The notes beneath the pieces were generated by a model. The model ran no database searches, was not told the origin of the DNA, and saw only the letters and a program-made list of their open reading frames with translations. DNA of 64,000 nucleotides, from NCBI GenBank assembly GCA_036877525.1, contig JAZGTH010000059.1, forward strand, positions 1,240,001-1,304,000. The letters are read 5' to 3'. Position 1 is the stretch's first letter. Every line of letters begins with the position of its first letter. The DNA is from Chromobotia macracanthus. Its lineage: Eukaryota; Chordata; Actinopteri; Cypriniformes; Botiidae. Position numbers and translations under genes: made by a program. This document shows positions 1 to 15,023 of the stretch, one piece after another.

Positions 1-3000
1 CAATACTGTCAGTGTGATCGAATGAGCAAAGCCAAGCCCCTATAGTGATAGTCATGAATAGCACATGTAAATATAGTTACAGGAACTAATGCAAACATTA
101 AAGATGCAATTGTTACATTGTAATACATTGTTTAGTAAACAAGCCCTTCAAGGCACAAGTTCAACCTTAACTTGACAGCAGTTTCAAAACCGTTTTGAAT
201 TTATAACTATAGTGTAGAGCACAACTATAGTGAAAAACTAAACACACACAGAATCAAGTGCTTGCATAGCGCAGATTCTGTTCTGCATTAAATGACCAGT
301 GTTTCTGTGTGTGTGTTTGGCAGTTAGACAGAATATGTTTTACTTTACAACCTAATTGTCATACATATGTGTCTTAAGTATATGCTTTTAATAGGCCCAG
401 TTTTGTAAAAATATCATGCCATGACAACAACCCCCTATGCTCCTAAACCTCTTTTCTAAACAGTGAGGAATCAGGGCTGCCGAACCTATTCACAAAATGC
501 ATTTGTGGGTTTTGAAACTGTTTTATTGTGCTGTAGAATGCAGTAGTTGCTTTTTCAAAACCAGAGAATGTACTGACACCCTGTAACAGGACTGACAGTC
601 GTTTTTATATAATCTGAGGTTCATTTCAGATTTCACGCTGCCAATCCACACCAAAACTCTTCAAATTATGCCTAGTTTGAAGGCACCTGATTTTGAGGTT
701 GAGCGGGGTCATTAGCTGCATCTATGAGACCAGCCCAGGCAAGACTTTCTCTCATTAGAGCAGGAAGCAGCTCGGCGGGGCATCTCTGTACTCTGCAGGT
801 ACTGAACCACAGGAAAAAGAGGCCTGGCCCTAGGCTCAGCTTTATCCATCTGGACTTATTGTTTTATCATAACCACTTGCTTTGAGAAGGTGTTAGTATC
901 TTAAACATCTTATTTCCTCCCTCAAGAAGAAAAATTCACACACTTCCTTTGGACCCGTATGTCTAAATTTTTAGGAGCCTTTCAATGATGAGATTGATTT
1001 CAATGTTCTACTTATAACACCTGTATACTGTTAGCATCTACAGTACATGTGATGTTACTAATAAAGATATGTACAGATAGTTGCAATGACACAGAGAGAG
1101 ATAGGTTGTAACACCGAGTGTCAGGCAATGGACACTCTTCTTTATGAATACGTTCCATATGATGTGTTATAGATTTTACAATAGAGAGTAAAATGACATA
1201 CTCTATGTTTGTGTATGAGGTGCTATAACTGACATACACATGCAAAGTCACTGAAACATTAGACAATACTGACATGATTTATATTGATTTATCAGAGGAC
1301 CTTGTGTTATAATTTATTCAGGTTAGATTCAGTACTGGTAGAATCCATAACATGGAAGAGAAACACAAGAGGGCAATAGTTTACCAGAAATCTTATCAGA
1401 CTATCTTACATGGCCATACTTCAAACCAGCTGTCTGGGTTGTGAAAACTTTTGACCCACTTTTAATTTCCCATTTAAACAACTGTGTTTATCCAAAGGCT
1501 GAAGAGCCTGAAGATGTTCAAGGTGATATTAAGGCAGGGCATTTGTTTGAGGTCAATATCTCTGGGACCTTAAAAAAAGATCAATGGTTATACAAAAAAT
1601 GGCTGTCTCACAGATTACACACTGTCACTTAAAATGTCCTCATGTGCAAAGATCTCTCTACAAATCTGTTTTATGGTTTGTAAAATGTCTGCGATACATC
1701 TGCTCAGAATTTCAAAAATGTTCAGTTTAATATTTTATTAGAGACAATATATTTCCAAAACAATCATTAAATTCTAATAATTAAAATATGTAGTGAATAA
1801 GATGAAACTACAGATGAAACTATGAAACAACACATAAATCTAATTCATATTATAGCAAAGATTTAATTTGTAGTTTATACAGTCTGAAAATCTGGTAAAA
1901 GTTAGATAACCTAGTAACTAGTAACCTAGTTTTTTTTTTCATTTAATGAATGCTTTGGATTTTGGCCTGTACACTACCTTACACAATTCTTTTGCTTGAA
2001 AGTATATAGTGCACATATGAACCTATATTCCTAGGAACTATTTTTAATGGACTTAATTTAATAAAAACAAAACGATTTGGAATGCCAAAATGACCAAATT
2101 TTCATTTCACCTGTTGTTTTACCTGTTTTACCTGAGTTCACCTGTTAAACTCTTGAACATAATAAAGCAAACAGATCTGGGCTTATTTAAATACTCTTGC
2201 ATCATGATTGACAGGAATAGATAAACAAGCTCCTCCCAAACCTCATTTTTGCATGAATTTATTATTTGAATTTCTACATTCAGATTTTCTACATTTCCCT
2301 TCCGTTTCGAATGTATAAAGCCGTGATTCCTTTTATATGGGGGACAGGGTTATTTGAAATTTTGCCAAACCGCTGTTTCAAAGCATCAGGCAAATAAATG
2401 CAAATAATTATTGAAATTGATGTTCAGATTGATGGAGATATGCCAAATTATGAAATCATGCATCTGTGTATCCAGTCATTACTAGATTTCCACTTGGAAA
2501 ACAGGTGTTTCCAATACAGAGAGATGTCTCCACGGTCCTCTACCCCGTTTACTTTCTGATGATGATTCAGATATGGTATTTTATGGCTGGAACTGAGCAC
2601 ATGATGGGAAATGATTTGAGGGGGGAAAAGTAAAAATAAAGAGGAACAGAAAGTGAGCGAGAGAGAGAGAAAATTACTCACTTCAGAAGACATCTATGTA
2701 ATGGATGCTGATTACACTTTTAAATCACTGAGGTCCGTGCCTGGATAATGAGGACCAATGCCGGGACATGAGAGAAGTGATCATAAATACATATTGTAAA
2801 TGTATTAAGAGCAGATATATTAAAAACAGAAAAGTAAAAATTACCAACATGCAACATCTAACATGTTCCTCTCGTCTCTCAGTCCTTTTAAACAGGTGGC
2901 GTGTTTATATGCAGCGCTGCAATGAAGACGAATTTGATCCACATGGTCTTTCCTTTCTTCTTTGTATCAAAGAGAAACAGCAGGATTAATCCTTTGTTTT

Positions 3001-3824
3001 AACACATTTGTTTCTACACATTTTGATTTTCACATAATGAATAATGTTTTTCCCCTTGTGTCAAGCCCTGGTTATAATAGAGGGGAAAATAAATGTTCAT
3101 GAATGAGTGATAAGTTTGCGTTTGTTCTCCATAGAGTATGCTTATTTATTTTGTTCTGGAGGTTTTAAAAGTAAATGGAGCACTGCATAATGTGAGGATG
3201 CAGATTTTATTTAAAAGGTTTTGTTTTCTGTATGAGACCATGTGTACAGATTAACAAAATATTAATTTATTACAAAATTAACATATACTTATGTCAAGCT
3301 GTATTTTGTTGTCTTAACCAAATCTTTGATTTTCTGATTTAAGACTCATCAAACAAACAATAAAAACTTTTTTTCAAGAAACATACAGAGGGCTTATAAT
3401 GTTTTTAATGAGCTTCATGTGCTTGGCACCTGTATTTACAATCTTAAAAGCTTAAAACAGCATCTGTCCGTTCCCACACTGTTTTTATTTCACCATAAAC
3501 TGACCATATAATTGTATCATCGCTTAGCATTTAAATATATTTATCTACAACACTCCAAAGCATATACCTTAATTACTTTGTCTTCCTATTGTTTTAATCA
3601 ACACAACAATTTTAAACCTCTGCGTGCATTCTCTGTTGCTTATGTGTATGAAGATCATCCACTCAGGGTACAGTTTAGCCATTTCCAACCGATAGGCTAA
3701 AGTTTAACGTTTCAGTATCATTTAGATTAACAAAGCAGACTTTTGTTTTACTTTGCTATCCTGACTCAGTTTGCTATATATCTGTGGATCTCATGTCTCA
3801 GTTCTCTAACATTCCATCACACAG
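1..3824. other. tbx15 3' flank, noncoding
   Basis: AT-rich DNA downstream of tbx15. No open reading frame here resembles a known protein, and no RNA gene is recognisable. The only part that stands out by composition is a less AT-rich block around 700-800, with two copies of the homeodomain-like core CATTAG. The rest looks like ordinary intergenic sequence or distal 3' UTR. Confidence 0.6.
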
Positions 3825-3830
3825 TTTATT
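3825..3830 (-). terminator. candidate tbx15 polyadenylation signal
   Basis: AATAAA read on the minus strand, about 480 nt past the tbx15 stop codon. It is the first canonical hexamer downstream of the stop. Other hexamers occur further down (for example near 3484), so the 3' UTR may be longer. Confidence 0.4.
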
Positions 3831-4306
3831 TTACCACTTCTACCACCATTATCAACAACAAAAACTTATCCTAACAAAATGTATTTGCTCACAGTTTGTA
3901 GATGTCTCTCATTCATGTTGATTTTACTGAGCCCTACATGGGGCCTTGTTATTGCTATCATTATTGCACCAGATATGAATCCTCACCAGAATCCATCAAG
4001 AAGATTTCATTCAGTTTTACATGCTGTTGAGGTTGTCAAGTCGGAAAGGTCATTGTAGCTTGTATATTCATCCAGTTTTAACAGTATATCATGTAAGAAA
4101 CTTTCAGTCAAGATGAGAAGTCCTTTATATACTAACACCATATTGAATTGGCTGGTGTCACCAGCAGCGGAACAATGGTGAAATGCACACCAATGTACCA
4201 GACATTCTGAATTATGAAACCTCTTGAAATCCCAGCAAAAAAAGGCACCAGCTGTCCGTGTTTGGCATTTTGATCTGTTTTTGGTTTAGTCTGTTTTTCA
4301 ACAATT

Positions 4307-5139
4307 TCAGACCATGTGCATGGACATCTGAGTAGAGGAGCCATACTGGCGGCCGTCACAGCTGCTGGCCCCCTGTTGGCTGCTGGTGGGATTTCCAATC
4401 ATGTGCATGCTGTCCATTCCGCTATTGGACAGGTATTGGCGTTCAGCAAACGCTCCAGCCGGGGAGGAGGAGCATAGCAAACCACCTTGAGGCTTCTCTG
4501 GGCTAGTTGCCAGGCGCGGTGAGGCTGGGAAGTTGTATCCGTACAGGTTGTAGGGATTGTGAAGGGAAAAGGCATTGTATGTGCTCTGCTGCATGTGATG
4601 ATGGCTCCCAGTGAACATGTGAGCAGAGGAAGGGGAGGTGCCTGATGAAGCCGACCCAGAGGCAGCATTTGCCCCTGCCTGCATTACGTACTGCAGTTGG
4701 GATGCAGGAAAGGAGGCCAGCTGACTTCCATATGCATCCATCTTACCCCCACTACTGCCTCCACTGCTGTTTCCAGTGGCCAGAGAGGCATGCGCCCCAC
4801 CCTGCATCCCTGCAGCGATAAGAGAAGAAGTCCTCTGGGGCATGAAGGAATCTGAGCCCTGGCTAGAGGTTACAGCACCTCCTGCTGTTTGGAGGCGGCC
4901 ATAGGAACCATCAGCAAGTCCTCCGTAGCCCTGCAGGGTGGCCATGTTGCTCCTGGCGCAAGCAGGGTACTCAGACAAGCCTAGGTTACACAACTGGCTT
5001 TCCCTGCAGCCCACATTGAAGGTGTTCGGGGCCAGATGAAAAGTGGGAGGAGAACAAGAGGGTGAGAGAAGGTGTGTCGCACCAGAAGGAGATGGAGTGC
5101 CAGTGCTGGAGGTAGTAGGAGAGGTCCCAGTACTCCCAC
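4307..5139 (-). CDS. tbx15: tbx15 coding exon 8 (C-terminal region, stop)
   Basis: Acceptor CAG at 5142-5140, TGA stop at 4309-4307. Encodes residues 339-614: a low-complexity Ser/Thr/Gly-rich linker, then segments kept in the family (LLSPSCSPPTFHLAPNTFNV, SAFSLHNPYNLYGYNF-like block, SMHMV end). The glycine/serine stretch near GNSSGGSSGGK looks expanded relative to human. Confidence 0.96.
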
Positions 5140-8100
5140 CTGAAAAACAGAGATGGCAAACATTCAGAGGCATACAAATCCTGATGACACACTGTGCACA
5201 CACATAGCTATGCATGAAGAATAAGTGAATACACACACAAGAGGATAACACTGAGACAGGGCCAGCCCTAAAAACTGTCCAACAATCACACTGTGAGCAT
5301 ATCTGTCATTTCATCCTGTGAACTGCAAGCAGTGGCTCCTTAGGGTGAGCGCTGCACCTTTTTACAAGAGATGCCTTTTTAAGTTTGGCAACAAGGGGCA
5401 CTTATTAACCCATAAACATAATCATCCTTAATGGGTGTCCACAGTGGTATTTTACATAAAGGAAATTATCTCACTATTATCACAGTGGAATTTCCTTGTT
5501 CCTCAAAAGCGGCAATATTACATGTTTGTTGTCAGCTAACTCACTGCAGCCATCTCAGGGACACTGTGGCAAATGTGGCTTGAGTTTGAAAGCATGCATG
5601 TCTGGTCAACAGAACACTAAGCTAGCCTTCTTCTCTCAATATAAACTCCAGCATTTAGGCATATGTTCTTAAAGGAAAAAACAATTGGCAGAGATGCACA
5701 GTGAATAAGTCAGACACTTGGAACTGAATAATAGCTATGGGATATCAATCACATATTTCTTTATTAATGAGAAATTGGCCAGCACTCGGTTTGTTGTTTC
5801 AGAAATTTGGTCTGCTCTATGGTTAGCAATGGGAAAGAAACTGATATACTAGTCAGAACTCTGTTGGCTGAAGTTTGGGCCAACTCCATATGCCTTCGAT
5901 AATACAGCTGAGCTGAGTTCTGGTTCTCTCTTCGTGGTTCTGTTCTGCTGGCAGAGAGAGAGGACCTCGCAATGATGTCATGTTTTCCCCCTGTTGTGAA
6001 GCTGGAATAAAGAGAGCCTTCAACAAGGCTTTGAGAGTGACTAATTACTCCAATGGATCTGAATGTACTTGCATGTTGAGGGCAATTGGTTTTGTGCTAT
6101 GGGGGTGGTGAAGAGAGGGGATGCAAAGTTGTGTCAGTCGTGCAAGAACTTTAATTAATGTTTAATCTGTTTCTAGGAGTTTGTGATGACAAACAGATGT
6201 CCACTCAGACAAAAAAGCAGGCTCACATTACTCTGACCTTATGAGGATGAACCCTGAGAGAAAAAATAGTTACATTTGATTAACATTTGATCATCTGGAC
6301 CATCACACTATCAGTAAGAGACTAAGCATAGTGAGAGACACCCTCTATACACGCATCTATAGACTCACATCTATACATAATCTATAGTCTATACATAATA
6401 GAATTAACTGTAACATTCACTAACATAATTTTATCAACAATGAAATTAATGATTAGTAATTCCCAATGGAAATCAATTGATTTAAATGTTAATTTACATC
6501 ATTATTATATAAGCGTAATATATTATAATAATTGTATAATAATATTTATTTTTGTATTTATATATATACAAACAATTAGAACAAAATATGACTTAAATTT
6601 GTAGATCAGAGATCAGATCTGAATCCAATGTAGACGCTGTATTAATTATAAAAGGAGGCATGACAGGGTGTGAAAAGTATTCAAAACAGACCAGAATTCA
6701 TAGGTGGACTTTTAAAGGGCTGAGGAAGTGAAGCAACATTTGATCTGTCAAACAGGCTTACAAACAACTTCATTCTTGGACAGAAAACCCTTGTAAAACT
6801 TGTCCCACCCATAGAAGAGCTCCCTACAGACTTGGAGGGACATTTATACATTCACTGTGGTATGTGATTATTGTGGTCACACAGTAACTTTCAAAACAAT
6901 CTATGAAGCAATATTTTGTAATCCAAGCCCGATATTCAAGCAACCATGTAAAAAAACACCTCCAGTGTGGCAATACATTTTTTGAATGGTTTGGTAACGT
7001 GATATTCGTCACATGGACAATCCCTTGTGCACACACCTTGCTGTTTCTGCATGTTGGTGAAGTCCTCAAATGTCAGCGTTCGTACAGGGGGCCTCCAAAA
7101 AGCATACGTCTCCATTATTGCTTCCAGCCCAGTCCTGCACAGGGGACAGTGATTGGGAAAGACAGAAGAAGAGACAAGGGAGAGAAAACAGGTGAGAATT
7201 TCAGATTATGCACATGAGATGGCGGCTGAAAGTGAAAGAAGTAGAGGGGGAGTTGGAGGAAACCAGAGCCCGTAAAAAGGAGCAGGTTTTAACTGTGGAC
7301 ATAAATCTGCATGATGTTTCATCTCTGCTCTGTACATGCCTCTGCTTCCTGTGTGATTTACTCCGCTCTGCTCCTCCGCCGGACCTTTCCGTGTGGCTTA
7401 AGAGGCAGTATTTCTCCACTCCCTCCTGCTCATTAGTGTTACATTCTAATGATTTAAGCCCTGACTAGAACTGCACACTATATAATTAAATCTGACTACA
7501 CACTGGTCACGAAATTCAAGATTTTTCCCTATAATGTAATACATCACTAACAAGCCAGATTGCGATTTACATTAAAATATTGATTTATGTCTTGGTCAAG
7601 TATAAATGATTCCACCAATCATCTAAAAGCAACATTACAACTTAATTTGCGGTTTGTAAACTGGGACAAGAGGGATCCATTGCTGAAAAGGAGCTGTGGT
7701 TAGTTTGTGATGGATCAACAGTTTTATTGTACAATAAAGTCTTTATATTTTTGCAGCATTAATTAAATAAGGATTTATGTGTAAGGGCAAGAGTGTTTTC
7801 TCGCTATATATATCTTACTCCTGAATAATCTTTTCATCTCTATTTTTCTGCAATGAAAATCTAACACTACTTCATAAATCAGGCGGTCTATTGTTTGAAA
7901 AATGAAAAAAGATGTCTCAAATATCTGTGGCGATAATACTCTCCAGATGCGAGCATGCTTTCATGTGCTGAGGGCCTGTCTCAGACTCTCAGCGTATGAC
8001 TGTTCTGACTCATGTCTTATAGAGATGGAGCAATGAGGAGCAGAGGATGGAAATAGAGGCAGAAGGAAAGAAGGGATGACAGTAGAGGCTGGGAGTTAAA

Positions 8101-11100
8101 AAAAGTGCAAAAAAGAAAGGGGGGGATTTTTCTTTCTGCTGTCCCTCAATCAGATCACTCTATCACAGATAGACAGGGTTTCTTGGCAGCTGGTTGAGGG
8201 AGTGATTTCAATGTATTGGGATGTGGGATTTGGGGGATCTCCTGGGGTTCATTTCAATATGAAAGGCCGGCGCTGAGATATGTGTGTATTTGCACACACA
8301 GCATGGACAATACAGAGAAGGGTAAGATTTCCTGAAAATCTACCTGTTTCTTCCAGAGTCCCGGAATCCTTTGGCAAATGGATTGCGGTCAATCTTTAGA
8401 CGGGTAATCTGTTACAGGAGACCCAAAACAAACAAGGCTAATTTAATAATATTTTAATAATAATATTATTAATTATATTAATCTATAATAATAAACATTG
8501 TATACATTTATATTCATATATCATATTTAAATATTATTTTAATAGATTCAAACTAAACAAAAAAAATAGCTTTAATATTTAAAGAAATAAATAGATTTCT
8601 TTTTAGGGATTATTTACAATCATTATGTTTCAATTCTTTTTGCAAAAAAATTGAAACAGATGACTTTGTTAGGCTCAGCAACACCTAAACTACACAAAAT
8701 ATGGGTCACAGTGGTGCTGTGCACTGACTGTCAGAAATGGACCTGTTGGTTCTGGTAGGCTGTAACTGTGGTGAAAACAGTCTCTGGGAAGCTAAAAGTC
8801 TTCACACCCTCCCCGGTGGGTACAGATTTGGTTGGAGACAGCTCGCTGCTGAAGTCCTTCCGGATCACGTGGACGCGGGGCTGATATTTGTGCATGGAGT
8901 GCAGGATGATCTAGAAATAAAGAAAGTCATATCATCACCTACACCAGTGCAATCACAAGAGCACATTCATGCGACCATTCCTGCGAACTGTATGTATTAT
9001 GAGCCTGTGGCATAAAGAGGCTGTGAATATCAAAGCTGAATGTTCCTGTGCCTGTAGCCACACATAGGTCATATATGAGAACATGTTGTATCACAGTCTG
9101 CACACGATGATGAGATATGAATCAGGCAAGGGCGAGTATGTCACACCAATATGTTGGCGTCAGAGCGTGGAGACTGCAGCTTTCCCCTCAAGCCCTGGTC
9201 TGGTTCTAATTACTCCCAGTGTCAGCGTGCGTCTCCTGGGTCTGCCGCAACCAAGGAGGTCAGGCAAGAGAAAAGGGGCCTTTGCAAAACAGCTTGATGA
9301 CAGTAAATTTAATATTCCAGCTTCCCCCATTTCTACCCAATACCAAGGCACAGCCCAGGAGACTGCGCTGATGCCCAAGGCCAAACAACAACAGCTCAAT
9401 GCAGACTGACTGCGCAGTGCTGCCAGAGGAAGTGCTGTAACCCCACAGATATGTGATATCTGGGACCAGTAACATGTTCTGGGTTGAATAGGCCAACAAG
9501 AAATTTGCAGATGATGCCTGATTTAGAAAAGTCAACATTATGAGTTGCCACAGTTCACTGTTCATTGATTTATGTTTTTTTAGGTAAAACTGGTACTCTG
9601 TATTTATAAAAACATTTTGTACTATTTTTAAAACATTTACAAAAATGTAAAACAATTTAATTTTTTTAACATTTTGCAATATTAATTATTTTCTGTCGGT
9701 GCTTAAGATCTAACCATAAACCTAACCTGAAGTTCATATATTCCATGATGACAAGGTCCCACACAGAACGTTCCAGGGTTAACTTCAATTCTGGCCCTCG
9801 CTCACCCTCCAGGCGAACAAAAAATAAAGTCTCTTTTTACAAGGTTGTGGTATAAGAAAAGTCCCCTCTCTTCTTCCTGAAAAAACACCAGTCTGCTGCA
9901 GTTCTAACACCCATATGTTATTACATTTGTCAGAATACTCGAGCGATAGCATCAGTGATTCAAGTAAAAACAGCCACATATGTAGAGAAGATGGCAGTAA
10001 AACTTCGCAGACTTGGCCTAAGGCAACTATTTTGCCCACACCAGCTCTGCATCTAACATACTGATTTACAGTATCTCTCTCTTCACAGAATTTGCATCCC
10101 ACCATGTGCATGTATTTTTTTACCCTGTTGTGAGTTTAGAACACTATTCTACTGGTCACCATTGTATAAATTGACTACTCTGCATAAATGTAAAAAGGAC
10201 GGTCATAAATCAAAACAATCTGACTGATCCACTCCAAGAAAAGCCTTAGATTATCTCTTCCATGCCAAAGTTTATTATTTTTACCACCATTTAAAGCGAG
10301 TCCACACTTGCAACAACTATTAGCTTAGTCTCACTTTGAGTAATTCCTAACATTAATCTTATAAATGCAGCACATAATAAATAACATTCCTGGAAGGAGC
10401 AAGCAACATCTTGAGCCTTTAAAACCATACTGAGAGAATTAAGTATATTTTTCTTGTGGGCCTCATTATTTCGGATAGAGCTGGATGTATCGCCCCATTT
10501 TTCAAAGTTACTGTCATTGCAGTGATACATAACCATGACAACCATGCAAAACGTGCCGGGGATGAGAGAGTGTTATCTGATGCTTGAAGAATAAAATCAT
10601 TGCTGTGCACTCACTCTCTCACTGTGACACCACAGTGCCAGGCACAACAAGTTACACTTTAACAGTGAGTTTTACAATATGAGAAAATATGGATTTGGAA
10701 CTTCAGACTCCAAGAGTCAGAATCGGTCCCTTACTGCAACAGGTTATTGCTCCGACACAAGAACGATTCTGAGGACATAGTTAAGTACAATTCATATGTT
10801 TGGTGGAAAAACATGAATAGATTTCCAAACAATATCATGTGCTCATTTGTATTCCATAGTTGTTCGACTCAGACACATGGGGAATATCAGTCAAGTACAT
10901 TAAAAACGTTCTTTTCCAGTTCTTCCAGTCCTTTGGAGAATACATTGAATAATGGTTGTTCGTAGTTCAGAGAATATACAGATGTTTAGGGGGGAGTCCA
11001 TTGGGTTATCATCCATCAACTAGTGTGTATGTTATGAATCCTGTGATGTAAAGGTGTCTGGATTAGCAGGTGTCTTCTCACTCAAACACATATGTTATAT

Positions 11101-14100
11101 GTGTAGAAGTTTTGTTGTTGTTGTTGTTCTTGTTTGAGAATAAGTCGCTTTTGGTGACCACTCAAAAGAGGAGAAAAGGTTTAGCTATATTTATGAATAT
11201 TTTTAATGACATTCTGTATTTTATATGAACAAATTGATTTTACATTTCAATCATCTATATTTCATGGATTTGGAGAAAGAATTCAGTATTGCTAATTTTA
11301 ACTAATATTAAATACAGTATATAACTGTCCTGCACATTATTGTCTGGTTAAGTGTTGGGGTGTTAAATGTTTACACTCACATGGCCTTGATCATCCAGCT
11401 CATTGTTGGTGAGTTTCAGTTTGTCAAAGCTGACCACCTGTCTCATCCAGGTGTCTCCAGAAGCCAGGGAATCTGGATGGATATAGACCCTGGGAGGCAC
11501 TGGAGAATCTGCATTACCCGCCACCATCCACTTTGAGCTGTGATACACATACCTGCAAAAATGGACATAACGACTTAATCATCCTTACACTCTTTTATCT
11601 TATAAGTCAGTGTAAACAGTACCAAAAATAATAAACCATCTTAAATAACAGTTTTGCACTTAATATATGCAAATATATTAAAAAAAATATGCACACTTTA
11701 CTCCACATAGAGGCCGCAAAGCAGCAATTATACCCTGTGTTTACACAAACTTTTAACGCCCCACTAAGACAACCCAAACGTATAGGAATCACCATTACGA
11801 GAAATGTATCACATGTTCTAATTTTGATTACTGATTCGCATACACAGCAGACTGAAAACAAACATGCACTGATTGTCAGCACGGCAACAGTATTTGCAGA
11901 CTTTGCCAGACCAGCTGTTTTGCTGTGACACAAAGTAAAGTTTTAAGAACAGAGCTCCATTCTTTAATTGCTTCCCATTTAATGATGTCCAGGTTGAGTG
12001 ATTACTGATTGGTTCAGATTAAATTTCCTGTTCTTGAAATTCTTGAAAGATTAACAGAAAATATTTCAGCACAGAAAAGGTTAAAGAAACAGAAAAGTTT
12101 CTTTGCTGTCTGTCTTCATTAGTTTTAAAGTTTCACTTCTAATTCAAACGGTACTGAGTTTGAAGCTAAAAGCACAAACAAATGTAAAGTTTTAAAAAAT
12201 TTTAATACTTCTAATCCATCACTATCACTGATTTGATAACTGAGTCAGTGGGTACTCCTAAAAATGTTGTTTGCAGGGCATTTTCCCAGCTGCCTGCCTG
12301 AGGCACAGCTGGATGCCTTTAGTTCTGGCCATGCGCACAGTTGAAAGTGCTTAACTGCACCATCTCTGCCAAAGTCATCATTCAGCTCTCTAACATGGAC
12401 TCTCATTTGACTCCTTTTGTTATTGCTTGGCAGCATTAAACATCAGCCAGGCCTGTATTATACTCTCTTAGCATACTTTAGCAACCCACATTCACACACA
12501 CACATACACACACAACATACATAGATGTACACAAATACATTAATGCATTGGATCTAATATTAAATAGTTAAGTGAAATGACCTATTTTGAAATGATCTAT
12601 TTTGTATCTCTACAAAAACCTGTGTTTTTCACTTTCCCTCACATTCACTTTCCCTCACACACAAACAAATACACAGAGTGCCAGGCATTTTTGTAATTTC
12701 CTGTTTGGAGCCCTGTTTAGGGTTATGCTCCATGTTGCAGGGAAAGTGTTAAAAAAAGGGAAGCCCAAGCCCAAAAAAGACAGAAATTTGATTAGTGCTC
12801 TTTCATCTTTCATAAATCTGCAATCTGGCACTAGCACAATCAATAAAGATCCAACTTTATGTGAAACCTTTTTGGACAGATGGTGGAGTGACTTCCAATT
12901 AGAGTCCACCGATATTTATGCATCAGTACACTGTACAAGTGCAGGAGTGTTACATACATTTATACAAAGCAGAAATGCAAAGTAACAATTGAAATGCAGT
13001 TGTCACCTTAAGAGGTTGTTTCAACCTGATTTAAACCTAAAAATGAATATTGATATAACCTGATATATAGTAGTCAGGTTGATTGATTGATTGATTTTTA
13101 ATGAAACGTCACCACATGAAGCTCATTTTAGGTGACATTTCTACCTACTTGTAATTTCTCTGTTAGTCTCACACACACTATATTATACACATAACAGAGC
13201 AGCAAAAATAGACCAGGTCATATACAATCTAATTTTACTGACAAAGTATCAGTTACTCTACCCTGTGTGCTCTGCATTTACATTAAGAAGAGGACAGCTG
13301 GACAATGAAGGGACAAAGGCCATCAAATAGATGGACAACAAGAAAGGCCACCAGAACACAAGGGAGAGAGCGGGAGAAAGAGAAAAAGAGAGACAGAGAG
13401 AGACTGCAACAGATATCTAAAAATCTGGGCTGCTCTGCATTTTCCTATTTCTTCTTTCAAATATAGCCCATACCAAATGCCCACATCAAAAGTGAAGTAA
13501 TTCAAGTAACATGTAAAGAAAGTTTTAACAAGTCTAGTATAAACTCTATGTCCCTTGAAAAGGGCAGTGCGCCTAAGTAAAGTGAGTAAATTCCAATAAA
13601 GGCTATGTTTCCAGAGCCGAGCCCGCAAGACATATGAAGCATTCCAGTGACAGCTCTTTGCTCCATTTGCAAAGCCTTGTGGTATATTCCCCAGCCAGGA
13701 AGAAAATCCTATTTAATTTTACAAGATCTTTTGGCATTCTAAAATCCTTGATCCTATGATATTTGGGGACTCTAAATGGCTTTCTTCAAGACCAGTCCTT
13801 GAATTACTGTGGTTTTATTTTCAGTAAATGCATACATTAATCTAAATATAATTGAATTTGAAGATCACTGTATTGTCAGCTGAGGTTTCACAACATAATT
13901 AATGTGTAATAAAACCAGCAGGGCAATGCTTTAAAAAAATGATATTGTCTATAACATTAACTGCCATTCTTTGTTTATCCTATTAAAATACCTCAGAGTG
14001 ACAGATAAAATATAGGAGAAAAGACTGGTTTTCCCAAGCAGCATTATTTGTAACATACTTAGAAAGTCTTCAACAACACAATTACATTTTATGTACAAGT

Positions 14101-14992
14101 AATACACTGTTGAATGACTAATGACCAATATACTGTATCCCTCCTCTTTTGCATCTAATCCACTGAAACAAGGTTCAGATGTCAAACCTTTTCAGTTCTG
14201 TGTGTAACTACAGCACAAACAACCCAAATTCTCATACAAACAAAAATCAGATGCGTTTAGCAATTTATGGTGATCACATGAAGACACAAGAAGACCTGAC
14301 ATATTGTATTTTGATCATTAGGTCCCTGCTATCCACTATAAGAAAACAAAATCATCTACATTTGGGAGGTCTTAGCAAACTTGTAATGACGCATGGCACA
14401 AGTAATTAGAGAGAGGACAAGCACACTTCTGCAAACCGTACATGCCGGGTTTAGTCGCATTATGCGTGTAATGCATGTCTGCAAGCATGTGTGATGGAAA
14501 GTTGTCATGGTGAGAGCACAATCACAGGGACACACTACACCACCTCAAATGCTGATATGGCAGCTCTGTCAGGGTCTGCCGTCAGTATCTCATATACATG
14601 TTAAACCCCCATCCCATTTCAGAAGGGATTGATTTTCTAGCTTACAGTACAATGTGCTTCAGTCTTTGGAGCTGTGTTTACCTGTATCTCTTGTTGTCCA
14701 CAGGAACAATGTCCATGGCAATGTAATACTGCTGATGTGGATCCAGGCCCGCGATTTTAACTCTCATAGCAGGGAACATTCTCCTGAAACAGAAGATGTG
14801 CAATAAGCATTATTACTTGAAGTGCAATTCAAAAAAAATATTGTAAATGAGAATAAAAATATTGATACACAGCATTAATGTTCAGGAAGGTACATTTTCA
14901 ATAAATGAAATGAGTGAAACCTAAAGTTGTCACAAACAGCCACATATGACAAACTCACCTATATTGAAAAACATTAATTAATATAATTAAAA

Positions 14993-15023
<31 letters not shown>

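Noticed and set aside
4399..4668. Other-frame open frames over tbx15 exon 8
   Set aside because: Shadows; only the frame ending SMHMV matches TBX15 and the upstream exon phase.
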